From the NCBI GenBank assembly GCA_946616535.1, contig CAMOJA010000004.1, positions 70,140 through 134,139 on the forward strand: a stretch of 64,000 nucleotides of DNA. Direction: 5' to 3'. The notes under the pieces were generated by a model, which saw only the letters and a list, made by a program, of their open reading frames with translations, was not told the DNA's origin and did not search any database. This document shows, in pieces, positions 1-9,055 of this stretch. The translations under genes were made by a program, and so were the position numbers. Source of the stretch: an uncultured Bacteroidales bacterium. GTDB taxonomy: Bacteria > Bacteroidota > Bacteroidia > Bacteroidales > Paludibacteraceae. Each line of letters begins with the position of its first letter. Position 1 is the first letter of the stretch.

Positions 1-893
1 GGAAGGAACATCTTTTCCCTCCTGGGGTCTTCATAACCATTCATGTAACAGATGATATCGGCTGCCACGCGATGATCCTGCCAGTCATTGTAGATGAGTG
101 TGGTACGGTTCTCGGTGGCATGCATGGCGGCATTGTCGGCGTTGCTTTCAATGACTCCTGCAGCAATGGCCTCTGCCGCTTTCTGCCTGCTGAGTTCCGG
201 CTTTACATAACTGAGGCGCATGGCCATCCTAAGTTTAAGGGAGTTGGCAAAGCGGCTCCACTGAGCCATATTGCCGTAATAAACCTTGTCGTAGGATGTC
301 CAGCCTGAAGGGTCCAGGCCTTCATTTGCCTTGAAAAGGGATATGGCAAGGTCCAATTCCTCAAACATTTGGTCGTAAACGCTCTCCTGTGAATCGTACT
401 TCACAAAGATGCCTTCATTGGAGACTGCATCACTATAAGGTACAGGACCATAAGAATCGGTAACCCGGTGCATTACTGCTACTCTGAAGAGGTGGGCAAA
501 GGCAAGAGCAACTTCATCGTCAGTTTCGGCAATGATGGCGCGGTAGGGAGCGTACATCTCCGTCATTACATTTGAGAATGGCCACTTTCTCCAGTCCGTA
601 CTTTCATTGAAAGTTTCAAAACGGTCTTGCCAAGTGTTTACTGTTGATCCGATATAACCGGCATACGGCCCGCCTGAGAGGCTTTCTACAAACTGGTAAA
701 TGTGTTCCTCTACAGGGATAACCAGATTCTGTAAGTTGGTAACCTTTGTCCCCGTGCGGTAATTCATTACCTCCATCTGGTCTGCCGTGACCTGATTGGG
801 GTTTGTGTTAAGGCGCTCGAAGCGGCCGGTGCAGCTGGTGAGGAGATTGCCGGTCAGGCCGGCAATGACGGTGATTATAAGTATCTTTTTCAT
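1..893 (-). CDS. SusD/RagB-family outer-membrane glycan-binding lipoprotein (partial, C-terminus outside window)
   Basis: Not closed inside the window: the reading frame runs from an ATG at 893 off the left edge (about 297 residues seen). The N-terminus is a lipoprotein signal ending in the lipobox LTSC, and the following residues (RFERLNTNPNQVT) are typical of SusD proteins, as are the alpha-helical TPR-like stretches after them. SusD proteins sit on the cell surface and close over the paired SusC channel to capture glycan or peptide ligands. It lies 12 nt downstream of the SusC stop codon, so the two are co-transcribed. A second ATG at 899 lies almost on the purine-rich GGAGGAG stretch, so 893 is preferred. 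The signal peptide contains a short palindromic repeat (843-869). Ligand unknown; a mannoside is plausible from the neighbouring enzymes. Confidence 0.93.
   Translation of the reverse strand, partial: MKKILIITVIAGLTGNLLTSCTGRFERLNTNPNQVTADQMEVMNYRTGTKVTNLQNLVIPVEEHIYQFVESLSGGPYAGYIGSTVNTWQDRFETFNESTDWRKWPFSNVMTEMYAPYRAIIAETDDEVALAFAHLFRVAVMHRVTDSYGPVPYSDAVSNEGIFVKYDSQESVYDQMFEELDLAISLFKANEGLDPSGWTSYDKVYYGNMAQWSRFANSLKLRMAMRLSYVKPELSRQKAAEAIAAGVIESNADNAAMHATENRTTLIYNDWQDHRVAADIICYMNGYEDPRREKMFL
843..869. repeat. Palindromic repeat family B, inside SusD signal peptide
   Basis: Perfect 8-bp stem (ATTGCCGG / CCGGCAAT) around a 5-nt centre, flanked by GAG and GAC. In the SusD frame it encodes VIAGLTGNL, so most of the hydrophobic signal core comes from the repeat. 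Confidence 0.75.
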
Positions 894-905
894 TGTCATC
901 TCCTC

Positions 906-3900
906 CTAGAAATTAAGTTTCACATTAAAGCCAATGCGGCGGAGACTGGGCATCATGAAGTAATCAATGCCCTGGTAGTTGTTACCGGTAGTTGCAACGG
1001 ATTCTGGATCAAACGGCGCTTTGCAGTATATCATCCATAGGTTGTTTCCCACAAGAGAAACAGTGGCAGACAGGACATTTCGGAACCACTTTCTTGGAAG
1101 AGTATATCCCAAGGACACCTCCTGCAACCTGAAGTTTGTTGCACTATAAGTGTAGAACTGAGGCAAACCACTCTGCGAACCTAATGACTGATACCACTTC
1201 TGCGGGTCTACCCAATCTCTACCGTTTACCAAAACGCCTCCGGCATCTCTTGCGGCAGCCGATGCTTCAGAAACTCCATATAAATCAAGGTTCGCTTGCG
1301 TGGCACTATAGCAGATACCCCCGATACGTCCACTGAAGAGTATCCCCAGATGTAATCCGGCAAAGGTGAAATCATTCCTCCAAGCAAGATTGTATTTAGG
1401 GAAAACAGTTCCAAGAAGTATTTCATTATCCGTTTCAATCATAAGAGGCTTCCCTTCGTTGTCAATTTCCACATAGCCTTGCTGATTAGATGCAATACTG
1501 GAGGTTGTGTACAAGTCTCCCAGTGTGCCTCCTTTCTTCAGAATGTACATAGCCTTGCCAAGGCCCTTGATTCTAAGTTCGTCAAGATTGAGTTTCTCTC
1601 CCGTGACGGGATTCACCGCATCTTCCGCAAGGGCCATGATTCTGTTTTTGTTCCATGACCATGTGAAATTGCTGTCCCATCCAAACCTGCCCCATGTGTG
1701 ATTGTATCCAAGAGCTAGTTCTACGCCGGTATTCCTGACGGCTCCGGTCTGAAGATACATCGTACTATAGGCCGAAGACGGAGGAAGAGCTGGATCAAAG
1801 GTCTGGTTGAATGTGTCTGCGAGATACCATGAGGCGTTCACACTGACATCCTTCCACAGGCGTGTTTCAAGACCCATTTCATAGGTGCGGGTTTTCTCCG
1901 GCTTGAGGTCTCCTATTGGATAGTGGGTCTTGTCTTTCCAAATGCGGGAGATAGCATCGTATTCGTAGGTTTCAATGGTTAGGAAGCGCTGATAAGGCAT
2001 GCCAACTTCGGCAACGGAACCTCTTACCTTCAAATAAGTGACAGGACCAAGTTCCCAATGTGATGTTGGAACCCATGAGAGACCGAACGAAGGATAGAAG
2101 AAACCTGATTTCTCGCTACTGGAACCGGCAAGCTGTGATGCCCAGTCATTACGGCCGGTAAGAGTGAGATAAAGCATCTTCTTCCAACCCACTTCGATAC
2201 TTGCAAAAACGGACTGGGTTTCATCGTTCCATCCGCTTTTGGAAGCTCGGGACTTGACATTGTCCAGGTCAAAGACATTGAACACATTGGCCAGGCCGTC
2301 TTCCTGAATGGGGCCGCCATAAGTTAGCGTATTGGTTTTAATGTTATTAATCGAAGCGCCAATGTTGGCCACCAAGCTCCAATCCTCTCCGAATGTCTTA
2401 TTGATATTGGCAATGATGTCTGCATAAACTTGTGCATCTTCCGTACGGGCCTCTGTATAGTGACCGTTGCTTCCTCCTTCGGAGATTGTAGGCTCTGTAG
2501 TGGCAAATAGTTTCTGAGTATAGATATTGCTGGCATTGTCAACTTTGACGCGGCCAGCCACATTCAGCCAGTCAAGGATATCGTAGGATGCCGTCAGATT
2601 AAGCATATAGCGGTGCTTGTTGTTATTGCGGAGATTCCTGTAGGCTATCCAGTAAGGATTTTGCATACGCAGGTCTCCTGCAAGTGCATCGCTCCAGAAC
2701 TGCTCCATCATCTTAGTTCCCGGATTGTAGCGTTCATAAGACTGGTACACTGAGAAATCGTTTCCGCGAGGGAAAAGATAGATGGAGGTAAGAGGGTTTG
2801 CGTAAACACCCTGGTTGGTCATGTTCTGGTCCTTCTGCATGATATAACTGCCATTGAAATCCAGACGCAGTTTGTCATGAAGGAAGTAAGTGGTGTTCCG
2901 GAATGTGAAGTTGTATCGGTCGTACTTGTTATTTGGAATGATACCGTCTGAGTTAACGGCAGCAGCGGAGAAGTACGTTTGGTTCTTGTCCGTACCTCCG
3001 GAGAGAGAGAACGCATTGGTATAAGTGGTTCCCGTCTGAAAGAAATCACGGGGATTGTAATTGTAACGGGCATTTTCCGGAAGATATGCTCCCCAACTGA
3101 AAGTTTGGTCGCCGGATTTACCATTCAGCCCTGTTCCATACCGGCTTTGGAACTCAGGCAGTACAAAAGGGCTCAGGAACTCGGTATTGCTGCTGAAAGT
3201 GACATTCATCTTTCCAGCCTGGCCTTTCTTGGTAGTTATGATAATGGCACCATTGGCAGCTTCGCTGCCGTAAAGTGCTGCCGCCGCTGCACCGGTAAGG
3301 ACCGAGATGCTCTCAATATCCTCCGGGTTGATGTCGGCAATAGATTCCGTAGCGCCCCTTGAATCGAATTCAGTTCCGCCACCGCCTCCGAAGTTGTACA
3401 TCGGCACACCGTCAATTACATAGAGGGCATTGGATGACTGTGAGATTGACTTATTACCTCTCAGCACCACTTTTGAAGCGCCACCCACACCGGAAGAACT
3501 GGCGTTGATGGTCACGCCCGCAACTTTACCGTTAAGGCTATTGATGAAGTTGGCATCTTTCACCGTGGTAACTTGGTCGGCTTTTACCTCCTGAACATTG
3601 TAGCTCAATGCTTTTTGATCTCTTCTGATCCCAAGAGCAGTAACAACGGTTGCCTCAAGCTCCACAGACGCCTCCTGTATGGTAACATCAAATGTACGGC
3701 GATTGCCTATGGACATTTCAACTTCGGCATAACCGATAGAAGAAAAAACTAACCGGCCACCGAGCATTTCACCTGGAATAGTAAGTGAAAAATTACCATC
3801 CAAATCTGTTGTTGTACCCAGGGTTGTTCCTTTCACAAAGACAGACACCCCTGGTACAGGAATATTTGATGTGTCAACCACTTTACCACGCACGGTTCTG

Positions 3901-4229
3901 GAAACGGGCTGCTTGGAAACTGTGATAAATATAGTGGCATTCTCTATTGAGAAGTCAAGACCGGTCTGCGCTTTCAATAATGTCAAGACTTCTTTTATCC
4001 CTGCATTTGATACTTGTATCGTTACACTTTGCTTGACATTCACATCTGAAGATGGAGAGAAAAGATACCTCGATTGCGATTCAATAGCGCCAAGCACTTT
4101 CTCAAGGGAAGTATCCTTCATGTCCAAAGTAACTTGGACATCTTGCGCAGCTACAATTCCTGATGGAAGCAGTAAGGCGAGTCCCACTGAAACCACCAAA
4201 CAAAAACACTGAAGAAGACCTTTCTTCAT
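906..4229 (-). CDS. SusC/RagA-family TonB-dependent outer-membrane receptor with STN signalling domain
   Basis: A 1107-residue TonB-dependent transporter. In order: signal peptide ending near AAQD (about residues 1-30); a secretin/TonB N-terminal (STN) domain at about 31-105; a carboxypeptidase-D-like regulatory domain (VRGKVVDTSNIPVPGVSVFVKG onward) at about 113-195; a plug with the SusC signature ALYVIDGVP and the RGATESIADINPEDIESISVL region; then a 22-strand-type barrel ending in an aromatic residue (NF). The STN domain is the part that in ECF/FecR-coupled receptors talks to a periplasmic anti-sigma factor, and a FecR gene lies just upstream (91-nt gap). Partner SusD follows directly. It imports oligosaccharide or peptide across the outer membrane using TonB energy. 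Substrate not determinable from sequence. Confidence 0.96.
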   Translation of the reverse strand: MKKGLLQCFCLVVSVGLALLLPSGIVAAQDVQVTLDMKDTSLEKVLGAIESQSRYLFSPSSDVNVKQSVTIQVSNAGIKEVLTLLKAQTGLDFSIENATIFITVSKQPVSRTVRGKVVDTSNIPVPGVSVFVKGTTLGTTTDLDGNFSLTIPGEMLGGRLVFSSIGYAEVEMSIGNRRTFDVTIQEASVELEATVVTALGIRRDQKALSYNVQEVKADQVTTVKDANFINSLNGKVAGVTINASSSGVGGASKVVLRGNKSISQSSNALYVIDGVPMYNFGGGGGTEFDSRGATESIADINPEDIESISVLTGAAAAALYGSEAANGAIIITTKKGQAGKMNVTFSSNTEFLSPFVLPEFQSRYGTGLNGKSGDQTFSWGAYLPENARYNYNPRDFFQTGTTYTNAFSLSGGTDKNQTYFSAAAVNSDGIIPNNKYDRYNFTFRNTTYFLHDKLRLDFNGSYIMQKDQNMTNQGVYANPLTSIYLFPRGNDFSVYQSYERYNPGTKMMEQFWSDALAGDLRMQNPYWIAYRNLRNNNKHRYMLNLTASYDILDWLNVAGRVKVDNASNIYTQKLFATTEPTISEGGSNGHYTEARTEDAQVYADIIANINKTFGEDWSLVANIGASINNIKTNTLTYGGPIQEDGLANVFNVFDLDNVKSRASKSGWNDETQSVFASIEVGWKKMLYLTLTGRNDWASQLAGSSSEKSGFFYPSFGLSWVPTSHWELGPVTYLKVRGSVAEVGMPYQRFLTIETYEYDAISRIWKDKTHYPIGDLKPEKTRTYEMGLETRLWKDVSVNASWYLADTFNQTFDPALPPSSAYSTMYLQTGAVRNTGVELALGYNHTWGRFGWDSNFTWSWNKNRIMALAEDAVNPVTGEKLNLDELRIKGLGKAMYILKKGGTLGDLYTTSSIASNQQGYVEIDNEGKPLMIETDNEILLGTVFPKYNLAWRNDFTFAGLHLGILFSGRIGGICYSATQANLDLYGVSEASAAARDAGGVLVNGRDWVDPQKWYQSLGSQSGLPQFYTYSATNFRLQEVSLGYTLPRKWFRNVLSATVSLVGNNLWMIYCKAPFDPESVATTGNNYQGIDYFMMPSLRRIGFNVKLNF

Positions 4230-4320
4230 AGGCTTGTTTATTAATTATAGTGTTTTAATGCGGGGCAGTCTTTCCTACCTGCCATCCGGCAATCAAAGGA
4301 GCCGGCGGCCTCAAATTCAG

Positions 4321-5286
4321 CTACCTGATTATATACAAGTTCTTTTGGACGTCGTACTCGTACTCAAAATCGTAGTGATGCTTCAGGACGTCAAACGCCG
4401 ACACAACGCCATCATTAATCCTTATTTTGCCGTAAGGAAGTACCTCATCCGGAATATGGGCCATGTCAATCATGATGGATACTCCGAAACCTTTTTCCAG
4501 ACGCTTCATTATATCCAGAAATCCAACCCCGGCAACAGAGATCAGACCATCTCGCCAAGCCATATTGTCTTTAGCCTCAGAGAAATCTGCGGAATACAAG
4601 TTCCCGTTCTCATCCATTTTGACTACATGGTTGGGGGCGAGCCTTGCTTTAACTACCTGGGCCTTATCAATAACCTCAATGCTTCCTTCAATAAGAGTTG
4701 CAGAGAATTCATTGTCCTTCTGGTTGGCAACAACGTCAAACTTGGTCCCCAAAACACGGACATCGTATGCAAACGTTTCAACTACAAACGGGCGATCTTC
4801 ATTGTGAGTAACATCAAAAACCGCTTCCCCCTCAAGTTTAACCCTGCGTTCTTTTTCAAGGAATACTGCCGGATACTCAATTCTCGCTCCGGAATTCATT
4901 TCTACGACAGTTCCATCGGAGAGTGTTTGCGTAAGCATCTTCCCCAACTTGGCTTCTGTCGTCAAAACGGAATCCTTAAGCGTTGAATCATCTTGGAGAT
5001 GGCCGCCAATGAATACTCCGACAGCAATAGCTGCCGCGGTGGCCATAACAGTTGCAAATGTGAGAATAATCTTTCTTGAATGTCTGCGTTTAGACTGTTT
5101 ATCGGTCACCTGTTCCACAGTGTTTCCTTTTAAGGCCATCTGGCTGACAAGGAAGAGTCTAAACGCCTTTTGGAACTGTTCTTCATTTGCTTTGTTCTCC
5201 TTCGTCCATGCCGCAATAGAATTAGCCTCCTCCAAAGAAGTTTCTTTGGCGAAGAACTTGTAAAGCAATTCGTTATCTACTCTCAT
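4321..5286 (-). CDS. FecR-family transmembrane anti-sigma factor
   Basis: A protein of about 321 residues. The cytoplasmic N-terminus (MRVDNELLYKFFAKE, DUF4880-like) binds the sigma factor; a single membrane helix (IILTFATVMATAAAIAVGVF) lies at about residues 75-95; the periplasmic FecR domain (TLSDGTVVEMNSGARIEYP onward) and a C-terminal DUF4974-type segment follow. The first in-frame start upstream is a TTG, so the ATG at 5286 is chosen. It is expected to hold the ECF sigma factor at the membrane until the STN domain of the adjacent SusC signals that ligand is present. Unusually, the sigma factor gene is divergent rather than directly upstream on the same strand. Confidence 0.93.
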   Translation of the reverse strand: MRVDNELLYKFFAKETSLEEANSIAAWTKENKANEEQFQKAFRLFLVSQMALKGNTVEQVTDKQSKRRHSRKIILTFATVMATAAAIAVGVFIGGHLQDDSTLKDSVLTTEAKLGKMLTQTLSDGTVVEMNSGARIEYPAVFLEKERRVKLEGEAVFDVTHNEDRPFVVETFAYDVRVLGTKFDVVANQKDNEFSATLIEGSIEVIDKAQVVKARLAPNHVVKMDENGNLYSADFSEAKDNMAWRDGLISVAGVGFLDIMKRLEKGFGVSIMIDMAHIPDEVLPYGKIRINDGVVSAFDVLKHHYDFEYEYDVQKNLYIIR

Positions 5287-5500
5287 AATCAAAATGGTTT
5301 AAGACTTCAAGTTGTTTTGAACTTGTCATCTTTCCCGCGTTCACTTATAATACGAGAAAGTCTGGCAAGGTTTCCCGAATTTCTACATTTTTTTTCACAT
5401 TCCTTCTATAATTGCAAGGTTTGTCGAAAATAATTAGCCGCAACTTCTTTACCATGACCAATTTGGCCAAAAGAATGTTACAGATTTGGCAAAATCTTAT

Positions 5501-5508
5501 TATCTTTG
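5501..5508 (+). promoter_or_regulatory. -7 box (TATCTTTG) for the ECF sigma gene
   Basis: Matches the Bacteroidetes TAnnTTTG element and ends 8 nt before the ATG, implying a leaderless or nearly leaderless mRNA. No TTTG at the usual 19-20 nt spacing was found upstream, so this is a half-match. Confidence 0.45.
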
Positions 5509-5516
5509 TTATTTGT

Positions 5517-6095
5517 ATGCTAAGAGACGAAACATTATCCAAGAAGTTGTATGAAGACCTCTTCAAAGAGAATCGGGAGATCTTCGAGTTTTTGGCATAT
5601 TCATATGTGGGAGACCATGAACAAGCCAGGGATATCGTCAGCGATTGTTTCGCCAAATTATGGGAAAAAAGAGACTCTATCATTTCGGAAAGTGTTCTTG
5701 CTTATATGTACAAGACTGTCAAGAATGCTTGCCTTGACTACCGTAAATCGGCACGTCACAACAATGAAATCAGAGAATCGCTTCTTAACAAAGAAGGCGA
5801 ACTGATGGAATTGTTCACCGAGACCATTCAAAACACCGATCCATCAGAACTCTTTACAGAAGACATATTAGCTATTGCACGCGAAAGCTTAAAGAAAGTT
5901 CCTGACGAACAAAAGCAAGCGTTTCTGAAGAATCGTGTCGAAGGCCTCTCTTACGAAGAGATAGCGCAGGCTATGGGGATTCAATACAGCCGCGTTGCAA
6001 AGGATATTCATGCAGTTCTCAAACGGCTCCGCATATCTTTGAAAGACTATCTTTCTATCATTATTCTTATCACCCTACTTAAGGAGTTAAACTAG
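5517..6095 (+). CDS. RNA polymerase ECF-type sigma factor (sigma-70 family)
   Basis: A 192-residue ECF sigma factor. Region 2 is seen in FEFLAYSYVGDHEQARDIVSDCFAKLW (-10 recognition) and region 4 in LKKVPDEQKQAFLKNRVEGLSYEEIAQAMG (-35 helix-turn-helix). The frame stays open upstream, but the ATG at 5517 gives normal family length and follows a TAnnTTTG box. It directs polymerase to the SusC/SusD/FecR operon, to itself, or to both. It is divergent from fecR with about 230 nt between them. The C-terminus ends in a hydrophobic stretch (LSIIILITLLKEL), a little more hydrophobic than usual. Confidence 0.92.
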   Translation: MLRDETLSKKLYEDLFKENREIFEFLAYSYVGDHEQARDIVSDCFAKLWEKRDSIISESVLAYMYKTVKNACLDYRKSARHNNEIRESLLNKEGELMELFTETIQNTDPSELFTEDILAIARESLKKVPDEQKQAFLKNRVEGLSYEEIAQAMGIQYSRVAKDIHAVLKRLRISLKDYLSIIILITLLKELN

Positions 6096-6325
6096 CTCCT
6101 ACCCGTTTGCAAAAAAGTATTCATTTTTTGCGAAACATCTTCCCCCTTCATCGTATTATTAGGTAGAAATACCCCTATAATACGATGAACCCATGCATTA
6201 TAACAAATCACCTAATCGGGATAACGACCTGATTTTCACTTACATTCTTTTTTATTGATAAGATGCGGCGTACACGAAAAGTATCCCGCAGAGGTTTTTA
6301 GTCAATTACCATCAAACAATCAGCT

Positions 6326-8959
6326 ATGGATAATATAAGGATTTTCAGATGCTTTATTGCATCTCCTGGAGATACATCTCAAGAACGAGATCTCTGTGAT
6401 AAAGTTATTGAGGATATTAACACCTCAATGGGTAGTTATTTTGGATTCCGCTTAGAGACAGTTAAGTGGGAAAACAATGTTCATCCCGCCATCGGTACTG
6501 ATGGGCAAGATGTAATAAATGAGCAAATTGGTCTCAATTACGATATTTTCATCGGGATTATGTATATGAGATTTGGAACGCCTACTCCTCGTGCCGGTTC
6601 GGGAACCGAAGAAGAGTTTAATAGGGCCGTGTCTCTACACCAAGCAAATAATGATGTTGAGATTATGTTCTATTTTAACAATAAGGCTTCTAATATCAGT
6701 GATATTGATGCTACTCAGTTATTTGAAGTAAAGGCGTTTAAGGAAAAAGTGAGGAATGCCGGCTGCCTCTATTGGGACTATGATGGTCAGGAAGAATTCG
6801 CGAATTATCTTAGAAAGCACTTGATTCAATATTTATCTAGAATGTATGGTCCACATTCTGAGACAGAAAAAAGTATTCGTATTGCAACGCTGCTGGAGGA
6901 ACGTTTCAACAAATCTTTGAAAATGTATGAAGACCAGCCGAACATTTGGATTGAGCCCGTCCTTTACGAAGGTGACCTTTCTATGGATCCAGATGAAGCT
7001 TATGACAACAAGATTCCCATTGATTCATTGATAGATAATCCGCAGTCTTACAATGTGATTGCGCCACCTCTATTTGGACTATCAAGCCTTTCTCATTATT
7101 TAGTTCTTAAAGCCTGGAAAGCAGGTGCCATCTGGGCAAGAGTTGATATTAGCGCAATTAAACTAAGGCATGTTAATAAGGCAATTCAGAACTATCTTGG
7201 CGAACTCGGCGGAGATTTCAAAATCAGTAACGTTCAATGTATTGTTCTTGACCAGTTTAAAGAGAATGACAAGGAGGCCTTGAAGAAACTTAAGGCATTT
7301 ACCGAAGAGTACAAAAGCATTCCTATCATCGTAATGCGAACAAAAGATGATGTTCAAATAATGAAAGAGGAACCGGAACTGATTAGTATCGACAGAAGTT
7401 TCAAAACATTACATCTTGTCGCAATGACAAGACATCAGATTAGAGATTTAGTTTCACAGTACAATAAAGATAACCGCTTTGAAGATGAGGATATACTTGT
7501 AAGTAAATTGGTCTCAGATCTTGAGGTATTAAACATCCATAGAACTGCGTACAATTGTCTGACTCTCTTGAAGGTCGATGAGCACCATTTTGACGAGACC
7601 CCGGTAAATAGAACAAGAATGCTGGATATGGTTCTAATGGTTCTGTTCGACTACGGAAAAGTCCCGCAATATCGTTCTAAGCCAGATGTGAAAGATTGTG
7701 AACATGTTCTGGGGTATTTTTGTGAGAAATTGATGCGAGATAAAGACCGCTACTTTATTTTTTCGAAGGAATACCTGAAAGAAACCATTAACGACTATTG
7801 TGAAAAACAGTTCATCGATTTGGATACAGAGGCCCTTTTTGATATCCTCTGCAGTAATAGTATTATTGTTAGCGATGAACAAGGATTCAAGTTCAGGTCT
7901 GCATTCTGGGTGTTTTATTTCACGGCAAAACGCATGCATACCGATAAGACTTTCGCTGGATTTATCTTCAAAGAAAAATTATACCTGGACTACCCTGAAA
8001 TCATTGAATTTTACACGGGTATTGACCGAAACCGTACAGATGCTCTGGAGATAATGATTAACGATATCAGTACAACCTGCACTAGTGTTTATGATAAGAT
8101 TGGCATTCCTGACAGTATTAATCCTTATGCCGGAGCCAAATGGCACCCTTCAGATGAATACCTTCTGAAAATGGAGGAGGAGTTGGGGGAAAACATCATG
8201 GCATCCAAACTGCCGAATGACATAAAGGATAGATATGCTGATAGGGAATATAATGCCCTCAAACCTTACAACCAGAGTGTGGTTATCCACGATTTCCTGG
8301 AAACATATTCTGTATACAACTTAATGCAGAGTATCAAGTCTTCATCCAGAGCTCTGCGCAACAGTGACTATGCGAGCCCGGAAAAAAAGATTCAGCTATT
8401 AGATGAAGTATTACGGAGTTGGCTGCAGATTTCAAAAGTTCTCTTTGCTTTAACTCCGATGCTTGCAAGTGAAGGCAGTGCCGGATATGGAGGTGCAAGT
8501 TTTGTCCTTAAAGGTGATTTTGGTGAAACATATCAAGATCGTCTAAGAACGATTCTATTCTGCAGTCCAATAAATGTTGTTGGATTTTTCAGAGAAGATA
8601 TTTATTCCGAAAAGATTGCACCTTTATTATATAAAAGATTCAGCACGGAAGCGAATCCGATACTTAGACATGAGATCGCACTTCTTATAATTACGAGCCG
8701 TCCCAAGAACTGGCATTCGGAAATAGATAAATACATAACTGGTTTGCCGAAAGATTCATTCTTTCTCTATGATACGGTGAACGCATTGAGAGCTCAGTAC
8801 CGGTATGCATTCGTAGATGAGAATCAATTGAGAAAAATAGCCTTGTTAATTAAGAAAGGCCTTGCAAAACATCATTTGAATGTTAACAATCCTGGGTCTG
8901 CGCAAATAAGGCAAATATCAAACGATGCACTTCCTAAACGTGAAGAGGAAGACGTCTAA
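6326..8959 (+). CDS. DUF4062/STAND-like large protein, candidate defence gene
   Basis: An 877-residue cytoplasmic protein with no signal peptide. Residues 1 to about 145 match the DUF4062 (TIR/Sir2-like fold) pattern: RIFRCFIASPGDTSQERDLC, then a run ending GIMYMRFGTPTPRAGSGTEEE. This domain is usually found at the front of STAND NTPases. Residues about 190-420 have the layout of a NACHT/STAND module, but where a Walker A would be expected (about 243-258) the sequence reads VIAPPLFGLSSLSHYL, with no GKT/S; a hydrophobic strand CIVLDQF (about 303) could be the Walker B equivalent. The rest is helical and unrecognised. It stands alone, is AT-rich against its neighbours, and lies between the sigma factor and the mannosidase operon, as an acquired single-gene defence system would. 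Role is inference. Confidence 0.6.
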   Translation: MDNIRIFRCFIASPGDTSQERDLCDKVIEDINTSMGSYFGFRLETVKWENNVHPAIGTDGQDVINEQIGLNYDIFIGIMYMRFGTPTPRAGSGTEEEFNRAVSLHQANNDVEIMFYFNNKASNISDIDATQLFEVKAFKEKVRNAGCLYWDYDGQEEFANYLRKHLIQYLSRMYGPHSETEKSIRIATLLEERFNKSLKMYEDQPNIWIEPVLYEGDLSMDPDEAYDNKIPIDSLIDNPQSYNVIAPPLFGLSSLSHYLVLKAWKAGAIWARVDISAIKLRHVNKAIQNYLGELGGDFKISNVQCIVLDQFKENDKEALKKLKAFTEEYKSIPIIVMRTKDDVQIMKEEPELISIDRSFKTLHLVAMTRHQIRDLVSQYNKDNRFEDEDILVSKLVSDLEVLNIHRTAYNCLTLLKVDEHHFDETPVNRTRMLDMVLMVLFDYGKVPQYRSKPDVKDCEHVLGYFCEKLMRDKDRYFIFSKEYLKETINDYCEKQFIDLDTEALFDILCSNSIIVSDEQGFKFRSAFWVFYFTAKRMHTDKTFAGFIFKEKLYLDYPEIIEFYTGIDRNRTDALEIMINDISTTCTSVYDKIGIPDSINPYAGAKWHPSDEYLLKMEEELGENIMASKLPNDIKDRYADREYNALKPYNQSVVIHDFLETYSVYNLMQSIKSSSRALRNSDYASPEKKIQLLDEVLRSWLQISKVLFALTPMLASEGSAGYGGASFVLKGDFGETYQDRLRTILFCSPINVVGFFREDIYSEKIAPLLYKRFSTEANPILRHEIALLIITSRPKNWHSEIDKYITGLPKDSFFLYDTVNALRAQYRYAFVDENQLRKIALLIKKGLAKHHLNVNNPGSAQIRQISNDALPKREEEDV

Positions 8960-8967
8960 TCGCTTGT

Positions 8968-8992
8968 AACTCCGCCATCCTTTGGCGGAGTT
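8968..8992. terminator. Hairpin after the STAND gene
   Basis: Perfect 9-bp stem AACTCCGCC / GGCGGAGTT with a 7-nt loop, 9 nt past the stop codon. It lacks a strong T run, so it is terminator-like rather than a textbook intrinsic terminator. Confidence 0.6.
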
Positions 8993-9055
8993 AATTAGTT
9001 ATAGGAAAGGCCGGACCAGTTATTCGTATATTATATAAAAAAGAACCACATAACA

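Noticed and set aside
72..308. Plus-strand frame in the first 300 bases
   Set aside because: Antisense to SusD, whose protein features continue through the whole stretch.
4234..4986. 250-codon plus-strand frame over fecR
   Set aside because: Antisense to a well-supported FecR protein; no domain.
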